A DNA stretch of 49,518 nt, from the NCBI GenBank assembly GCA_937976335.1, contig CALJRW010000008.1:1-49518 (forward strand), in the 5' to 3' direction. Below are positions 1 through 7,668 of the stretch, in pieces. Under the pieces are notes generated by a model. It was not told the origin of the DNA, made no database searches, and saw only the letters and a program-made list of their open reading frames with translations. The position numbers and the translations under genes were made by a program. Source of the DNA: an uncultured bacterium. Lineage in GTDB: Bacteria; Bdellovibrionota_C; UBA2361; CALJRW01. Within the stretch, counting starts at the first letter, position 1. Every line of letters begins with the position of its first letter.

Positions 1-97
1 CGTAACAATGGCAAATGAGAGCGAATAGCGAACATTTGATTCGATATTCCTTAGGACACTCTGCTTGGTTCGTATGGTAAGGTTTTGATATTTGTAT

Positions 98-171
98 GCG
101 CCTGTAGCTCAGCTGGATAGAGCATCTGCCTTCTAAGCAGAGGGTCCTAGGTTCGAATCCTAGCAGGCGTG
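98..171 (+). tRNA. tRNA-Arg (anticodon TCT)
   Basis: A complete cloverleaf can be folded by hand: 7-bp acceptor stem GCGCCTG/CAGGCGT (first pair is a G-U wobble), D arm GCTC/GAGC, anticodon stem TCTGC/GCAGA with loop CTTCTAA, and T arm CTAGG-TTCGAAT-CCTAG. The anticodon TCT (positions 132-134) reads AGA, the likely major Arg codon in this AT-rich genome. The discriminator is G and the 3' CCA is not encoded (CTC follows), so CCA would be added by nucleotidyltransferase. Confidence 0.96.
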
Positions 172-243
172 CTCTTCTATTTACTGCTGTTTTTATGTTT
201 CTTTGTAAAAGCTTGAATATCACTTAATCTGCTACATAATTTT

Positions 244-292
244 CTTTTAAAAATGCTCAACGATGCGCGCATCGCCTGTGCTTTTTAAAAGC
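244..292. repeat. Inverted repeat with central palindrome downstream of tRNA-Arg
   Basis: Arms cttttaaaaa (244-253) and tttttaaaag (282-291) are exact inverted copies, and the centre holds the 14-bp perfect palindrome cgatgcgcgcatcg (261-274). The GC-rich centre stands out in AT-rich DNA. It lies in the 238-bp gap between the tRNA and the next gene and has no clean T-tract, so a simple terminator role is uncertain. Otherwise I see nothing in 172-395. Confidence 0.55.
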
Positions 293-372
293 AAATTATT
301 TTGCATCTTGGCAAAGCTTGGACTTAGAAAGGCAAATTTAAAACACAGCAGTGAATAGTCAATGTAAAAAAG

Positions 373-401
373 TTTGTATTTTATTCTAATAAATATATAA
401 T
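373..401 (+). promoter_or_regulatory. Putative leaderless sigma70 promoter for the S51-like peptidase
   Basis: A perfect -10 hexamer TATAAT occupies 396-401 and a poor -35 (TTTGTA, 373-378) lies 17 bp upstream. The -10 ends 8 bp before the ATG at 410, so transcription should start at or within two bases of the start codon. No Shine-Dalgarno sequence precedes this gene, which fits a leaderless message. The -10 is seen directly; the start site is inferred. Confidence 0.5.
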
Positions 402-409
402 TCTATTCT

Positions 410-1054
410 ATGAAACTTTTACTAACTTCTGAAGGTATAACTAATAAGTCAATCAAAAAATCTTTACGTTCCTTACTTGGCAAAGACTTTTCTGAATCAA
501 AAGTTTTATTTGTTCCAACTGCTGCTAATTATGAAGGAGGTGATAAGTCTGGGTTAATTGATAACTATCTGCAGTTTATAGATTTGAAATGGGCTTCTTT
601 TGATATTTTAGATATTGCAGCTGTATCCAGTAGTTATTTTACTTCAAGATTAAGGACTGTAGATGCGTTAGGTGTAGGGGGGGGGGATCCTGAGTTTTTA
701 ATGCAGAAGATATCTGAAAAATTTACTAATGATGAGTTTAAAGAGTTAATAAGAGATAAAGTTTATGTAGGAATTAGTTCAGGTAGTATGATTCTAGCTC
801 AAAAAATTGCTGAAAATGGCTTAGCTGATTTGTATAACTATCCTCAAGATAATTGGAATATTCCAGCTTTAGGTATAGTACCCTTTTGCATCATTCCTCA
901 TTATTTAGATGCGACTTTAAAGAAACTTAATAAAGAAAAAATTCAGAAATTAAAACGAACTGTAAAACATTACGCAATATGTGACCAAAGTGCGATATGT
1001 ATTGATTCTGATAAAATAGAGATAGTTTCAGAAGGTGAGTGGTTTGAATTATGA
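410..1054 (+). CDS. Peptidase S51 / class-I glutamine-amidotransferase-like protein
   Basis: This 214-aa protein resembles the S51 (peptidase E/cyanophycinase-like) fold. It has an N-terminal MKLLLTSEG strand, the VLFVPTAAN strand, a G-rich turn (ALGVGGGDPEFL) and the nucleophile elbow VGISSGSMIL near residue 124, where the first or second Ser would be the nucleophile. The family hydrolyses small Asp-containing or cyanophycin-derived peptides in the cytoplasm; the substrate here is unknown. The stop overlaps the downstream hydrolase start (ATGA, 1051-1054), so the two are translationally coupled. The start is the first ATG, just after a -10 box, with no Shine-Dalgarno. Odd point: ten consecutive G (677-686) lie inside the coding sequence, a slippage-prone tract. 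Family is fairly sure, activity is not. Confidence 0.8.
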   Translation: MKLLLTSEGITNKSIKKSLRSLLGKDFSESKVLFVPTAANYEGGDKSGLIDNYLQFIDLKWASFDILDIAAVSSSYFTSRLRTVDALGVGGGDPEFLMQKISEKFTNDEFKELIRDKVYVGISSGSMILAQKIAENGLADLYNYPQDNWNIPALGIVPFCIIPHYLDATLKKLNKEKIQKLKRTVKHYAICDQSAICIDSDKIEIVSEGEWFEL

Positions 1055-1632
1055 CTTTTAAGAAACAAGATAAGACGGCGATGTTAATTCATGGGACTAC
1101 AGATACTGATGAATATTTTGGTGAAGAATACCCTTCCTTAAGTAATAGTCATTGGTTTCCTTGGCTACAAAAACAATTATCAATGAATGGCTATTTAACT
1201 CAAACACCTGAAATGCCTAATGCATATAGTCCTGTTTATAGCGATTGGAAAAAAACGTTTGAACAATTTTCTGTTAATTCAGATTCAATTCTTGTAGGAC
1301 ATAGTTGTGGTGGAGGATTTTTGTTGAGATGGCTTTCAGAGAACGATGTTAAAGTTGATAAGGTAGTTCTAGTTGCTCCTTGGTTAGATCCTAAAAAAGA
1401 AAAATGTCCTGATTTTTTTGATTTTGAAATCAACAGAAATTTAACTACTAGAACTAATTTATCTCTATTTTCTTCTGATAATGACTCAGAGTCGATGTTA
1501 GAAACTGCTAGGATAGTTCAAAAGCACTTACCTGAGATACATTTAAAATTATTTAAAAATTATGGTCATTTTTGTTTCTCAGATATGAAAACTCAAGAAT
1601 TTCCAGAATTAAGAGATCTTTTATTGTGTTAA
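1051..1632 (+). CDS. Alpha/beta hydrolase, RBBP9/YdeN-like
   Basis: A 193-aa compact serine hydrolase. An early strand and oxyanion turn (AMLIHGTTDTDEYFG) precede the nucleophile elbow VGHSCGGGF with Ser around residue 85. The acid lies near LFSSDNDSES and the catalytic His is in NYGHF near the C-terminus. This order and the short length match the RBBP9/YdeN family (PF06821-like), small hydrolases of largely unknown substrate. It overlaps the upstream S51-like gene by four bases, and the pair may process the same small substrates, which is inference. No signal peptide is visible, so it should be cytoplasmic. Confidence 0.85.
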   Translation: MTFKKQDKTAMLIHGTTDTDEYFGEEYPSLSNSHWFPWLQKQLSMNGYLTQTPEMPNAYSPVYSDWKKTFEQFSVNSDSILVGHSCGGGFLLRWLSENDVKVDKVVLVAPWLDPKKEKCPDFFDFEINRNLTTRTNLSLFSSDNDSESMLETARIVQKHLPEIHLKLFKNYGHFCFSDMKTQEFPELRDLLLC

Positions 1633-1704
1633 ACCAAGTTTAGTTAAGGCAAAAAATTATTTCTTTTAATTTTTTATCCCTCTGAGAGATAATTATAACC
1701 ATAA

Positions 1705-1733
1705 TTGAATTTTTCAAGCTTCAATGATATAAA
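1705..1733 (+). promoter_or_regulatory. Putative leaderless promoter for nuoA
   Basis: TTGAAT (1705-1710), a 17-bp spacer and TATAAA (1728-1733) form a good sigma70-type promoter. The -10 ends only 6 bp before the ATG at 1740, so the predicted +1 is the A of the start codon. There is no Shine-Dalgarno sequence, consistent with a leaderless transcript. Confidence 0.55.
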
Positions 1734-1739
1734 TCTCTC

Positions 1740-2120
1740 ATGAATCCATATATCGGCATACTACTACTCTTTATAATAGTCTCAGGCTTTCTAATCACAA
1801 TGTTAGCTCTTTCAAGCATTTTAGGCCCAAAGAATAAAACTGCTACTAAGCAGCTACCTTTTGAGTGTGGGTCTGTAAGTGTTGGTGATGCTAGAACTTC
1901 TAGATTTAGTGTTAGGTTCTATTTAGTCGCTATGCTTTTTATTCTTTTTGATATTGAGATAATTTTTATGTATCCATGGGCGTTAATATTTAGAGATCTT
2001 GGATGGCTTGGTTTTTTTGAAATGTTAGCTTTTGTTTCTGTCTTACTTGTTGGGCTTATTTATGTTTGGAAAAAAGGCGCTTTAGACTGGAATACAAAAA
2101 CACAGGTTAAAGCGGTGTAA
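1740..2120 (+). CDS. nuoA: NADH-quinone oxidoreductase subunit A
   Basis: The 126-aa protein has three membrane helices and the family's hallmark loop FECGSVSVGDARTSRFSVRF followed by FILFDIEIIFMYPWA. This loop carries the conserved Cys and Asp/Glu residues that line the quinone-site region of complex I. NuoA belongs to the membrane arm of the proton-pumping NADH:quinone oxidoreductase. Unusually, no nuoB or other subunit follows: the next gene begins four bases after the stop and is an unrelated EEP-family protein. The rest of complex I must lie elsewhere, or this is a second, isolated copy. The C-terminus VWKKGALDWNTKT is typical. Identification is firm. Confidence 0.94.
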   Translation: MNPYIGILLLFIIVSGFLITMLALSSILGPKNKTATKQLPFECGSVSVGDARTSRFSVRFYLVAMLFILFDIEIIFMYPWALIFRDLGWLGFFEMLAFVSVLLVGLIYVWKKGALDWNTKTQVKAV

Positions 2121-2124
2121 AGAT

Positions 2125-3072
2125 TTGTTTGCTATACCATTACTAGTATCAATTTTTATTTCTCTTGTTTCTTTTCTCCCGCTAAGACATTGGATAATTG
2201 AATTTATAAGTTCTACACAATCGTACTTACTTGCTCTAAACTTAGTTTGGATATTTTTGTTATTTATTTTCTTAAATAAGCAAAATAGACGCTTTAACCT
2301 AACGGCAATTTTGTATTTTGTTCTAGTTTCTTGCTTGCAATTTATGCCTTTATCAGATTTTTTATCTCATCCTGAAAAATTAGAAAAAAGCATTAGTTCT
2401 GATAAAACAAGTTTTAAGTTATTCTATGCAAACTTATTTTCTCATAATAAAGATCAAGAAAAAGTAAAAGAAATAATCCAAAATTTAAATGCTGATATTG
2501 TTTTTTTAGTAGAGTATACCGAAAAATGGCAAAAAAATTTAGAGCTTGCTACACTCTATGAAAATAAATTTGAACTTCCTGAAAATCATAATTTTGGATT
2601 AGCTTTTTTTAGTAAATTTCAAATTGATACTGATATACTATCGTCAGTTGGTAATTACTTGCCTCCAAATTTAATTGCTAAAGTAAATATATATGGTACT
2701 AAAATTAATTTTAGTGGCTTTCACTTAATACCAAACATATCAGAACGTGCTTATGATTCAAATAGAAGAACTATTCGAAGAACAGCAACAATTGCACGTG
2801 ACTTAGAACTTCCAACTATTTGGGTAGGAGATTTTAATGCAACTCCTTCTTCCAAAAATTATAAATATATAAAACATAAATTAAAATTTAAGAATGCTAT
2901 GGAAGGTTTTGGACTTAAAAAAACCTGGTCCTCTAAAAATCCTTTTTTGTGGTTTACTATTGATCACGTTTTACATAACACTGATTTTGAAGTTCTTAGT
3001 GCTAAAACTGTTGAGATTCCAGGATCAGATCATTTTGGTTTAGTTGTTTCTTTTGGAGTTCCGAATGACTAA
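2125..3072 (+). CDS. Membrane-anchored endonuclease/exonuclease/phosphatase family protein
   Basis: The N-terminal ~80 residues form about three membrane helices. An EEP domain follows from about residue 95: strand KLFYANLF, metal-ligand region DIVFLVEYTE, substrate loop GFHLIPN, the VGDFNATPSS motif, TIDHVL and the final SDHFGLV with the catalytic His. This arrangement matches YafD-type membrane EEP proteins (PF03372), metal-dependent phosphodiesterases or phosphatases whose substrates are often unknown. The TTG start at 2125 lies four bases after nuoA, so it is probably co-transcribed with it. The 3' end overlaps the convergent mazG stop by four bases. Confidence 0.83.
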   Translation: MFAIPLLVSIFISLVSFLPLRHWIIEFISSTQSYLLALNLVWIFLLFIFLNKQNRRFNLTAILYFVLVSCLQFMPLSDFLSHPEKLEKSISSDKTSFKLFYANLFSHNKDQEKVKEIIQNLNADIVFLVEYTEKWQKNLELATLYENKFELPENHNFGLAFFSKFQIDTDILSSVGNYLPPNLIAKVNIYGTKINFSGFHLIPNISERAYDSNRRTIRRTATIARDLELPTIWVGDFNATPSSKNYKYIKHKLKFKNAMEGFGLKKTWSSKNPFLWFTIDHVLHNTDFEVLSAKTVEIPGSDHFGLVVSFGVPND

Positions 3073-3821
3073 TTATTTTTAGCCTTTAACCAAATAATAT
3101 TTAGTTCCTCTTTACTTAAATTGCCTTTAGCCTTAATTTCTTTTTCTAAAAATTCAAATCTCTTTTTAAATTTTTTACAAGCACTAACAAGTGCAATTTC
3201 AGGACTTAGTTTAAGTTTTCTTGCTAACTGAGAGATAGAAAAAAGTAAGTCTCCAATTTCCTCTTCAATTCTATCTTCTCCCTCTTTTTGACTCATTGCT
3301 TCTTCAACTTCTCTAAATTCTTCTCTTACTTTCTCTAAAACTTCTTCCGCTGTATCCCAATCAAATTCAACTTTTGCGACAGCTTTTCCTATTTTACTAG
3401 CTTGCTCTAAGGCAGGGGAAGAAATAGGAATATCACCCAAAAGACTTTTTCTTTTTTTTGCTTTACTAGCTTCCCAAATTTCTTTCACTTCTTCGGTAGT
3501 GTTTGCTTTTTTACCAGCAAATACATGTGGGTGTCTTTCTACTAATTTATTGGATAGTTTTTGAATAACATCATCTAAGGTAAATTCCTTTGCTTCTGAA
3601 GCAATTTGGCAGTGTAGCATGACTTGAAGAAGTACATCTCCAAGTTCATCTTTTATTTGATTTGTATTCTCTTGTTCTATTGCATCAATTAGTTCATACG
3701 ATTCTTCTATGAGATAAGGTTTTAAGCTTTTATGAGTTTGCACTTTGTCCCAGGGACAGCCGTTTACTGGGTCTCTTAGTTGTTTAATTAAATTTTCTAA
3801 TTTTTTGATTGATTCCATCAT
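3069..3821 (-). CDS. mazG: Nucleoside triphosphate pyrophosphohydrolase
   Basis: A 250-aa MazG with the typical two-domain layout. The N-terminal half has KQLRDPVNGCPWDKVQTHKS, an EESYEL helix and the DELGDVLLQV metal-binding motif. The C-terminal half repeats the pattern with EEFREVEEA and EEEIGDLLFS. These acidic ExxE...ExxD sets bind Mg2+ for hydrolysis of NTPs (including ppGpp precursors and damaged dNTPs) to NMP and PPi in the cytosol. The start (MMESIKKL) agrees with the E. coli N-terminus and lies 38 bp inside the 3' end of comF, which points to coupled translation. Length is close to the 263 aa of E. coli MazG. Confidence 0.95.
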   Translation of the reverse strand: MMESIKKLENLIKQLRDPVNGCPWDKVQTHKSLKPYLIEESYELIDAIEQENTNQIKDELGDVLLQVMLHCQIASEAKEFTLDDVIQKLSNKLVERHPHVFAGKKANTTEEVKEIWEASKAKKRKSLLGDIPISSPALEQASKIGKAVAKVEFDWDTAEEVLEKVREEFREVEEAMSQKEGEDRIEEEIGDLLFSISQLARKLKLSPEIALVSACKKFKKRFEFLEKEIKAKGNLSKEELNIIWLKAKNN

Positions 3822-4557
3822 TTGCTTTTAACATTTGTCTAAATTGAATAGCAAATGTTGATTGAGCTAAGGTAAATAAAGAAATATTTTGAGCTCCTGC
3901 TTTTTTAAGTTCTTTAAATGCTGATATAGCACTTGCGCCTGTTGTTAGAACGTCATCGACTAATAAGATATTCTTGCCATCTAAGTTTTTAGTTACAGAA
4001 AATATATTTTTCGTATTACTAAATCTCATTCTATGATCTTTTATTTCAACTTGTGCTTTTTTATTTTTACTAGTTCTTTTTAAGAGTTCATCTCTTTTTT
4101 TTGCAATTTTAGTTTTAAATATTTCTTTTATTAAAATTTCTGATTGATTAAATTTGCGTCTTTTTAATCCCGAGAAAGAAGGTGGCATTGCAGTGATAAG
4201 ATCAAATTCATTTTTTTTATAAAAATTGATAACATGTATTGAAGAAATTTCTCCTAGAATTTGAAATAATTTATAACTTGGTTTGTATTTAGCTACTTTT
4301 AAAATTGCCCTAAAATGATCATCATAATTCCAAAGAAATTTAACTGATTTAAATGGTAAAGGCATAATTTTACATAAATTACATATTTTTCCTTCTGAAG
4401 TTTTAGAAAAACATTTTTTACACTTATTAATTGTATCTGGAATTTTAGGCTTACATTTTTTACATAAATATTCTTTTCCTGTCGGCCAATTACAAACTAG
4501 GCATGATTTTGGAAAAAGGATATCGAGACTGTTTGAAAAAAAGGCAGGGAGTTCCAT
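3784..4557 (-). CDS. ComF family amidophosphoribosyltransferase-like protein
   Basis: The N-terminus has two zinc-ribbon-like pairs (CLVC, CKKC, then CKKC and CNLC), followed by a PRTase domain. This has the family strand FDLITAMPPS, the GLKRRKFNQSE segment and the PRPP-binding motif ILLVDDVLTTGASA. This is the standard ComF/GntX layout; ComF of naturally competent bacteria takes part in DNA uptake and processing, but the family is widespread outside competence. I chose the ATG at 4557 because it gives the typical MELPAFFSNSLDILFPKSC start. An upstream TTG at 4575 is possible. It overlaps mazG. A long inverted repeat lies just upstream. Confidence 0.88.
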   Translation of the reverse strand: MELPAFFSNSLDILFPKSCLVCNWPTGKEYLCKKCKPKIPDTINKCKKCFSKTSEGKICNLCKIMPLPFKSVKFLWNYDDHFRAILKVAKYKPSYKLFQILGEISSIHVINFYKKNEFDLITAMPPSFSGLKRRKFNQSEILIKEIFKTKIAKKRDELLKRTSKNKKAQVEIKDHRMRFSNTKNIFSVTKNLDGKNILLVDDVLTTGASAISAFKELKKAGAQNISLFTLAQSTFAIQFRQMLKANDGINQKIRKFN

Positions 4558-4610
4558 CAAACTAATAATCGGCAAACCTCAATAAAAGTTTCCTATTTTT
4601 TTAAATCTAG

Positions 4611-4701
4611 AAACTCTTCAACTCCAGAACCTCCCAGCTCTAAGAAAAAAATATATATTTTTAGAAGTGGGAGTTTCTGGAGTTGAAGAGTTTCTGGAGT
4701 T
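4611..4701. repeat. Long imperfect inverted repeat downstream of gpmI
   Basis: The left arm (4611-4637, beginning aaactcttcaactccagaa) is matched by the right arm ending at 4693 (ttctggagttgaagagttt): 19 bp are perfect, then cctccca pairs with tgggag after a one-base slip. The 14-bp direct repeat gagtttctggagtt occurs at 4671-4684 and 4688-4701. It lies between the gpmI stop and the comF start, and could be a long terminator-like hairpin or a small repeat element. A T-tract follows only on the plus strand. Confidence 0.7.
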
Positions 4702-6211
4702 AATTTTTAATCAAGGAGTTACCAGTCATTTCGTTTGGCTTTTCCATTCCCATTAAATCTAAGATAGTAGGAGCAATATCCTTGAGGGAGCCAGGCTTTA
4801 GGCTTTTAACATTAGAATTTCCATAACAAATAACAGGGACAGGAAAAGTTGTATGGGCAGTATGAGGAGTGCCAGTTTCGTAGTCAATCATTTGTTCTGC
4901 ATTTCCGTGGTCAGCAATGATAAGAGCTTGTCCTGAAACTTTATCTAAAGCAAATAGTAGTTCACCTAAGCATTTATCTGCAGTTTCAACTGCTTTAATT
5001 CCAGCTTCTAAATTCCCAGTATGTCCAACCATATCGCAGTTGGCAAAATTTAGTACAATAAAATCATACTTATTGCTTAGAATTGCTTCGCTTGCTTTTT
5101 CTGTAATTTCTATTGCACTCATTTCAGGTTTAAGATCGTAAGTTCTAACATCTTGCGGTGAAGGCACAAGAATTCTTTCTTCTAATTCGTAAGGTTTTTC
5201 TCTTCCGCAATTAAAAAAGAAAGTAACATGTGGATATTTTTCAGTTTCAGCAATTCTTAGTTGTTTTAAATTATGTGAAGAAAGCAATTCACCGAGAGAA
5301 TTTTTAATTGCTTCTTTTTTAAATAAAACAGGTAAGTCAAAACTATCTTTATATTCTGAAAAACATAATATATTTTTTGGAAAAGCAGTTAGTTCGAAAG
5401 CATCAAACTCGATATTAGCAATTGCAGAAACTATTTGTCGCATTCTGTCTGCTCTAAAATTCCAAAAAATTACACTTGACCGATTGGTAATATTGGCTTG
5501 TTTTACTACAGATGGTTCAATAAATTCATCACTTACATTTTTTTCATATGATTCTTTTATGCAATTAGCTGCAGAAGTAAACTGCTTTCCTTCGGAGTTG
5601 ACGATTGCTTCATAATATTTTTTAGTTCTATCCCAGCGTTTATCTCTATCCATTCCGAAATATCTACCTGAAACAGTAGCAATTTCTACATTAGGCATAC
5701 TATTCACAATTTCTTCTAATTCTGAAACTTCTTTCAGTGCTTGATTTGGTGAGCAATCTCTTCCATCAGTAATGATATGAAGAAAAATTTTTGCTGTCTT
5801 GCTTTCATTTAAAGTGTTAATTAAAGCTAGTAAGTGATTTTTATGACTATGCACACCGCCTGAGCTATATAATCCAATTAAGTGAACGCTATCTGAATTC
5901 TCAGAAGCTGTAATAAAATCTTGATATTCTTTTATTATATTTACATTATTGTCATCAAAGGCTTTCTTAATTCTTAATAGGGATTGATCTAGAGTACGTC
6001 CTGCACCAATATGAATATGCCCAACTTCAGAATTTCCCATTTGCCCCTTAGGTAGTCCAACAAGGTCGCTATGAGTAGTAAGGGTTGAGTTAGGCTGATT
6101 TGCTATTAACTTATCGTAAGTTGGTGTATTAGCAAGAGCTACTGCATTACCTTCGGTTTTTGGATTTACACCAAAACCATCAAGTATGCATAAAAGGCAA
6201 GTTTTAGACAT
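4700..6211 (-). CDS. gpmI: 2,3-bisphosphoglycerate-independent phosphoglycerate mutase
   Basis: A full-length 503-aa iPGM. The N-terminal LCILDGFGVNP carries the first metal ligand Asp11, and GNSEVGHIHIGAGR holds the phospho-accepting Ser61. The inserted transferase domain contains GLYSSGGVHSHKNH, ITDGRDCSPNQA and SGRYFGMDRDKRWDR. The C-terminal metal ligands are in NFANCDMVGHTGN and IADHGNAEQM plus GTPHTAHTT. It interconverts 3- and 2-phosphoglycerate in glycolysis using two Mn2+ ions. The gene starts 5 bp after the LapA-TPR gene stop, so the two are co-transcribed. Nothing is missing. Confidence 0.97.
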   Translation of the reverse strand: MSKTCLLCILDGFGVNPKTEGNAVALANTPTYDKLIANQPNSTLTTHSDLVGLPKGQMGNSEVGHIHIGAGRTLDQSLLRIKKAFDDNNVNIIKEYQDFITASENSDSVHLIGLYSSGGVHSHKNHLLALINTLNESKTAKIFLHIITDGRDCSPNQALKEVSELEEIVNSMPNVEIATVSGRYFGMDRDKRWDRTKKYYEAIVNSEGKQFTSAANCIKESYEKNVSDEFIEPSVVKQANITNRSSVIFWNFRADRMRQIVSAIANIEFDAFELTAFPKNILCFSEYKDSFDLPVLFKKEAIKNSLGELLSSHNLKQLRIAETEKYPHVTFFFNCGREKPYELEERILVPSPQDVRTYDLKPEMSAIEITEKASEAILSNKYDFIVLNFANCDMVGHTGNLEAGIKAVETADKCLGELLFALDKVSGQALIIADHGNAEQMIDYETGTPHTAHTTFPVPVICYGNSNVKSLKPGSLKDIAPTILDLMGMEKPNEMTGNSLIKN

Positions 6212-6216
6212 ATAGT

Positions 6217-7506
6217 TTAAGGTGTTGAGAGAGTGGGGGAAGGCGCTAAGACTTCACTACTATCAAATTCATTCTCTAAATCATCTAGATCGTAATCATA
6301 AACAGATAATTTCTGCCAAACTTCTGAAGAATCCTTATATTCATTTTGCCTACTTAAGCAAAGACCTTTTAGAATTAACAAGTTCTGAGCAAGTTTTGGG
6401 CCAATAGAAATTTCCTCATTTTTGGCAAGTTGACTAAAGCCATCAATGAGCTCTTTTGCTTCACTTAGGTTATTAACTTCAAGGTGCAATCTTATTAAAT
6501 CAATTTCAGCACATAAACGTGCTTTTCCAGTAGTTTCTCTAGTTCTAGTTCTTGCAGCTGCAGTTGCCTTATCTGCCATATTATTTTCAGTCCAAAGCGT
6601 AACAGCTTCGTTCCAATAACTTTGCTTGCTAGTTTCTTTTGCAGCTTTAGCGTAATGCTGGGCAGCTTTATCAAAATTCCCAAGTTCTTTCTCTAATTCA
6701 GCAAGTTTTATAATAATTGGTAAGAAAGATTTATTCTTTCTAAGAAGTGAATCTAACTCTTTCTTTAAGCTTTCAGGTTCTTGATTCTTAAATTCATTTA
6801 GTATTTTTCTAAACTCAAGTCTAAGGCTAGCGTCTTTAGCTTCTTTTCCTTTAGCTCCTAGTTTTAAAAGTTCAGATTGATATTCCATAGCATCGTTTAT
6901 TCGTCCAATTTCTTCAGATAAATCTCTTGCTTTTAATGCAGCATATTTATTTGGGTTATGGTAGAGCGTTAAGGCTAAGTTATCTATTGCAACAGTTTTA
7001 TTATTATTAGCTTCATGCAAATTAGCAGCTTGTAGAAGTACTTCAGTATTAGTTGGTTCAATAGTTCTAGCAGCATCTAAAACCTTAAGAGCTTCGTTCC
7101 TTTCTCCAGCATTTTCTAAAACTTTTGCTAATTCAACGCGAGCTAAAATATTAGTAGGATCTTTTTTAATAATCTTTCCCCAAGCATCTTTAGCTCTGTC
7201 CCATTCCTTAGAAGCTGAATATCCTCTTGCTGTTAAAAATCCATCATAAAACACTTTGGTATTTCTTTCTTTTCTTGCATGTCTTTGATCTCTAAACCAT
7301 GAACGTAGGCCAAAAACTAAAGTTATAATTCCCATACCAAGAAGGCCCAGTACAAATGAAATAATCAAAGCAAAGCCAGTTGGCACAGTTTTGATTGAGC
7401 TTTTGGTTAAATAGATAGGAATTGGGTTATTATTTAGTAAAACTACCCAGAGCACTGCTGCAATTAGCATGAGAGTTATAGCGATTGTGTTAATTGTTCT
7501 GATCAT
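6217..7506 (-). CDS. LapA-domain membrane protein with TPR repeats (LapA-LapB-like fusion)
   Basis: A 429-aa protein. Residues ~5-75 contain two membrane helices separated by the LNNNPIPIYL segment and a basic cytoplasmic tail (RSWFRDQRHARKERN), the signature of a LapA domain (PF06305). Residues ~85-400 are TPR repeats (ARGYSASKEWDRAKDAWGKI, AGERNEALKVLDAARTIEPT and others). In enterobacteria LapA and LapB are separate; LapB has one helix, TPRs and a C-terminal rubredoxin-like metal site, and the pair controls LpxC turnover and LPS assembly. Here both halves are in one chain, and the LapB CxxC pairs are absent. An LPS-related scaffold role is inference. It is followed 5 bp later by gpmI. Confidence 0.75.
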   Translation of the reverse strand: MIRTINTIAITLMLIAAVLWVVLLNNNPIPIYLTKSSIKTVPTGFALIISFVLGLLGMGIITLVFGLRSWFRDQRHARKERNTKVFYDGFLTARGYSASKEWDRAKDAWGKIIKKDPTNILARVELAKVLENAGERNEALKVLDAARTIEPTNTEVLLQAANLHEANNNKTVAIDNLALTLYHNPNKYAALKARDLSEEIGRINDAMEYQSELLKLGAKGKEAKDASLRLEFRKILNEFKNQEPESLKKELDSLLRKNKSFLPIIIKLAELEKELGNFDKAAQHYAKAAKETSKQSYWNEAVTLWTENNMADKATAAARTRTRETTGKARLCAEIDLIRLHLEVNNLSEAKELIDGFSQLAKNEEISIGPKLAQNLLILKGLCLSRQNEYKDSSEVWQKLSVYDYDLDDLENEFDSSEVLAPSPTLSTP

Positions 7507-7668
7507 TGATTTCCTTTACTGTAATTTACTGTAATTTGATTGCAATTACGTTACTATCTATTTAACAATATTATAAAAAAAGTCAAGTTAACAGGCTTAA
7601 TTTAGTATTTTGTAGGCTAGGTGAGGTGATTTTACTTATCCCATCCATATGTTATTTTGCTAATTACA

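Noticed and set aside
1..97. Window start as a possible tRNA array or rRNA end
   Set aside because: No second cloverleaf or rRNA-like segment could be folded or recognised; nothing can be supported here.
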